DNA of 7,210 nucleotides from CAZNDN01 sp964571815. Lineage in GTDB: Bacteria; Fibrobacterota; Chitinivibrionia; Chitinivibrionales; WJKA01. Below, piece after piece: positions 6,031 to 7,210 of this stretch. A program made the translations under genes and the position numbers. How positions within the stretch are numbered: position 1 is the first letter of the stretch; the number at the start of each line of letters is the position of its first letter. The notes beneath the pieces are model-generated. The model ran no database searches. It was not told where the DNA came from and saw only the letters and a list, made by a program, of their open reading frames with translations. The stretch covers positions 1-7,210 of the forward strand of contig CAZNDN010000178.1 of the NCBI GenBank assembly GCA_964571815.1. Direction: 5' to 3'.

Positions 6031-6469
6031 GCATGGCGCGTGCGCTTCGGCACTTCGTGCATTCCTGATGTCGGGGGGGGCGACGACGTTCACCGTGGAG
6101 GGCCGCTCGATGTCTCCATTTCTCCCGCCCGGCGTGCGCGTGCGGCTGAAACCGCCCCGCATGCCGCTGAGGCCGGGCGAATGCTATGCCTTCATGTATG
6201 AAAAACGGCTTGTCGTTCACAGACTTGTTGCCCTGCGCGACCGTGAAGCCATCTTTGCCGGCGACCGCGGCCGCCGATACGAGAAGGCCGATGTCGAAAG
6301 TGTTGTGGGTGAGCTTGACTGCAGGACTCAGTGGGTGCGGTCGCGCGTTGTTGCGATGACAAATCGTATCTTTTTGCATAGCTGGCGGTGGTTTCCCGGC
6401 GCGGACCGATGGAGATCCCGGTTGGTAAGAGGAGCCGCCGGTACTCTGCGACAAAGGGTTATCGAATGA
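6023..6469 (+). CDS. S24/S26-family (signal-peptidase-like) protease, small soluble form
   Basis: The 148-residue product carries the S24/S26 nucleophile motif TVEGRSMSPFLPPG (Ser29 in RSM-x-P) and KRLVVHRLVAL, in which His66 lies where bacterial signal peptidase I normally has its catalytic Lys. FAGDRG at 78-83 matches the family's GD box. A Ser/His pair resembles the archaeal/ER signal peptidase type. No N-terminal membrane segment is evident, so the protein is probably cytoplasmic, unlike a housekeeping signal peptidase. The chosen ATG at 6023 overlaps the radical SAM stop by eight bases and has GAGG at 6013-6016. A second ATG at 6068 starts just before the catalytic motif. Eight consecutive Gs (6073-6080) lie inside the coding region. 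The stop overlaps the precursor start (ATGA). Leader removal from the small peptide is the natural inference; related proteins sit beside other RiPP genes. Confidence 0.75.
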   Translation: MRRHGACASALRAFLMSGGATTFTVEGRSMSPFLPPGVRVRLKPPRMPLRPGECYAFMYEKRLVVHRLVALRDREAIFAGDRGRRYEKADVESVVGELDCRTQWVRSRVVAMTNRIFLHSWRWFPGADRWRSRLVRGAAGTLRQRVIE

Positions 6470-6630
6470 AAGAGCCCTATGAAAAGCCCGAGTTGATCAC
6501 CCAACTCATGTCCTCCGAGACGCTTCGGGCTGCGTGCAGTGACCCCGTCGAGGTTGCTGACGGGTTCGTGGCATACGGTTTTGCCGCATGTGCGTCCTGT
6601 GCCGACTGCTCGGAAGGCTCCGCCTCCTGA
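6466..6630 (+). CDS. Candidate RiPP precursor peptide, 54 aa, YxxPxL leader and Cys-rich tail
   Basis: The start ATG overlaps the protease stop in ATGA, with AAAGGG seven bases upstream; TGA is at 6628-6630. The leader begins MKEPYEKPELITQL. Y5-x2-P8-x-L10 matches the YxxPxL motif recognised by PqqD-like RRE proteins in lasso leaders. The lasso motif's downstream Gly and penultimate Thr are not clearly present, although T19 lies five residues before C24. The tail holds four Cys: C24, then C42-x2-C45-x2-C48 (CASCADC). FVAYGF at 34-39 adds aromatic residues. The peptide ends EGSAS, so the C-terminal residue is serine. There is no membrane segment and no lanthipeptide-like leader. Position, size, leader motif and Cys pattern together make a substrate for the adjacent radical SAM enzyme likely. 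The crosslink type and cleavage site are unknown. Confidence 0.75.
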   Translation: MKEPYEKPELITQLMSSETLRAACSDPVEVADGFVAYGFAACASCADCSEGSAS

Positions 6631-6653
6631 TAGCGACGGTTGGGCCGTTCCTG

Positions 6654-6692
6654 GAAGAGTGTACCGTAGTTGCGGATCTCTTCGGGGGGGGG
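6654..6692. other. Weak hairpin and nine-G tract between convergent genes
   Basis: In the 77-base gap between the precursor stop and the stop of the minus-strand gene, GAAGAG (6654-6659) pairs with CTCTTC (6678-6683), with an inner CCG/CGG stem. Nine Gs follow at 6684-6692. There is no T-run on either strand side, so calling it an intrinsic terminator is not justified. It might still act as a shared 3' end structure. Confidence 0.25.
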
Positions 6693-6707
6693 ATGCCGCG
6701 TGTCCTC

Positions 6708-7210
6708 TCAACTGCAGGGGCGACGGGGGGTGCGAAGTTTTCTCAGCAGTAGGCCCGCTGGATTGCGCACAAACGGCAGTTCCACAAGCGCCCGCCTGAC
6801 AACCGAGGAGAGCTTTCCGTAGGCAGCAATATGGGGCATGTGTGCCAGCGCTTCGGCATAGAGATGCTTGCGCGCGAAGGATGCCCGCAAGCTTGTATGT
6901 CGCTCACACCGCTTCACCATGTAGTGCACAAATCCCTCTACACCGGTTGCTCGTGCAGCTTCCCAAAACCGCTCCCAGGAAAATCCCGGCAGACCGGCCA
7001 CCAGGGCAATTTCGTCGTACGTCTGCGGCGGAGGCGAATGAGCGGCGTGCACGAGGCGGTGACAGATTGCGATCAGAAGCGCATCCTCGAACCCGGGAAT
7101 CACCTGATTTGAGTCGCCTTCCACGGGCGAGCCCCGCTGGAAAAGCTCAGCGGGAGGCAGCAGGAAGCGCTCAGGGTAATTGAGCAACTTGTGAAGCTCC
7201 ACCGGAACGG
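6708..7210 (-). CDS. Probable NTP_transf_5 nucleotidyltransferase-like protein (C-terminal part; start beyond window)
   Basis: The frame is open from the right edge to TGA at 6708-6710, showing the last 166 residues. It opens with VELHKLLNYPERFLLPPAELF, resembling the D-L-H-W region of NTP_transf_5 proteins. There follows a helical part with EDALLIAICHRLVHAAHS and DEIALVAGLPGFSWERFWEAARATGVEGFVHYMV, typical of that family's second half. A GTG lies at 7202, but the family-like sequence continues upstream, so the true start and the nucleotide-binding part should be to the right. Family members occur in lasso and other peptide clusters and in surface polysaccharide loci. One studied lasso-cluster homologue adds sugars onto a phosphorylated peptide C-terminus. 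The gene converges on the precursor gene, 77 bases apart, so it needs its own promoter. The family call is moderate because only the C-terminal portion is visible. Confidence 0.6.
   Translation of the reverse strand, partial: VPVELHKLLNYPERFLLPPAELFQRGSPVEGDSNQVIPGFEDALLIAICHRLVHAAHSPPPQTYDEIALVAGLPGFSWERFWEAARATGVEGFVHYMVKRCERHTSLRASFARKHLYAEALAHMPHIAAYGKLSSVVRRALVELPFVRNPAGLLLRKLRTPRRPCS

Noticed and set aside
5774..6454. Long open frame antisense to the radical SAM and protease genes
   Set aside because: The plus-strand genes carry clear motifs and overlapping starts. The antisense product is Arg/Pro/His-rich and typical of a shadow frame.
6539..6799. Plus-strand Cys-containing frame after the precursor as a second peptide
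   Set aside because: It overlaps the precursor and the minus-strand nucleotidyltransferase-like gene in other frames, with no leader motif and no ribosome binding site of its own.
1..7210. tRNA, rRNA, CRISPR array, insertion sequence or phage attachment site
   Set aside because: I looked on both strands and saw no cloverleaf arms, spaced direct repeats, transposase motifs or terminal inverted repeats.

Overview
The window looks like a scaffolded draft or metagenome-derived contig from a GC-rich, flagellated bacterium that is probably Gram-negative. The evidence is a full-length flagellin behind a sigma-28 promoter, a heptose-1-phosphate adenylyltransferase of lipopolysaccharide precursor synthesis, and strong GC bias at third codon positions. 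I cannot name the phylum from sequence alone. The gene style (HprK-like kinase, PqqD, radical SAM, S24/S26 peptidase and NTP_transf_5-type protein) would suit deltaproteobacterial lineages or FCB-group candidate phyla, but that is a guess.

Left part (1-2059, minus strand): an rfaE2/hldC-like nucleotidyltransferase (1440-1913) is followed by a candidate sigma-70 promoter, a small unknown ORF (1159-1311) and a TPR protein that runs off the left edge (1133 to 1). The TPR protein has three N-terminal TPRs. Its long acidic disordered tail carries one short motif three times, about 65 residues apart.

Middle (2033-3654, plus strand): a near-consensus sigma-28 promoter, a roughly 160-nt leader full of inverted repeats with a CsrA-like site on the ribosome binding site, then a flagellin gene (2227-3527) interrupted by a 100-N gap. 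The two sides of the gap share an identical 55-bp end. Collapsing the gap and one copy restores a single 381-codon frame, so the apparent frameshift is almost certainly an assembly artefact. Two hairpins close the unit.

Right part (3706-7210): a cluster that reads as a ribosomally made, post-translationally modified peptide (RiPP) system. It contains an HPr-kinase-like protein, then a separately promoted, tightly overlapping set: PqqD-type leader-binding protein, radical SAM/SPASM enzyme, small S24/S26 (signal-peptidase-like) protease, and a 54-residue candidate precursor. The precursor has a YxxPxL leader motif and a cysteine-rich tail (C-x2-C-x2-C) ending in serine. Convergent to it is the C-terminal part of a probable NTP_transf_5 nucleotidyltransferase-like protein, truncated by the window edge.

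The inferred route is: PqqD binds the leader, the radical SAM enzyme modifies the core, the S24/S26 protein may remove the leader, and the kinase and NTP_transf_5 protein may phosphorylate and further decorate it. The same kinase/transferase pair is known from some lasso peptide clusters, but no lasso cyclase or B2 protease is visible here. This combination is the most interesting thing in the window.
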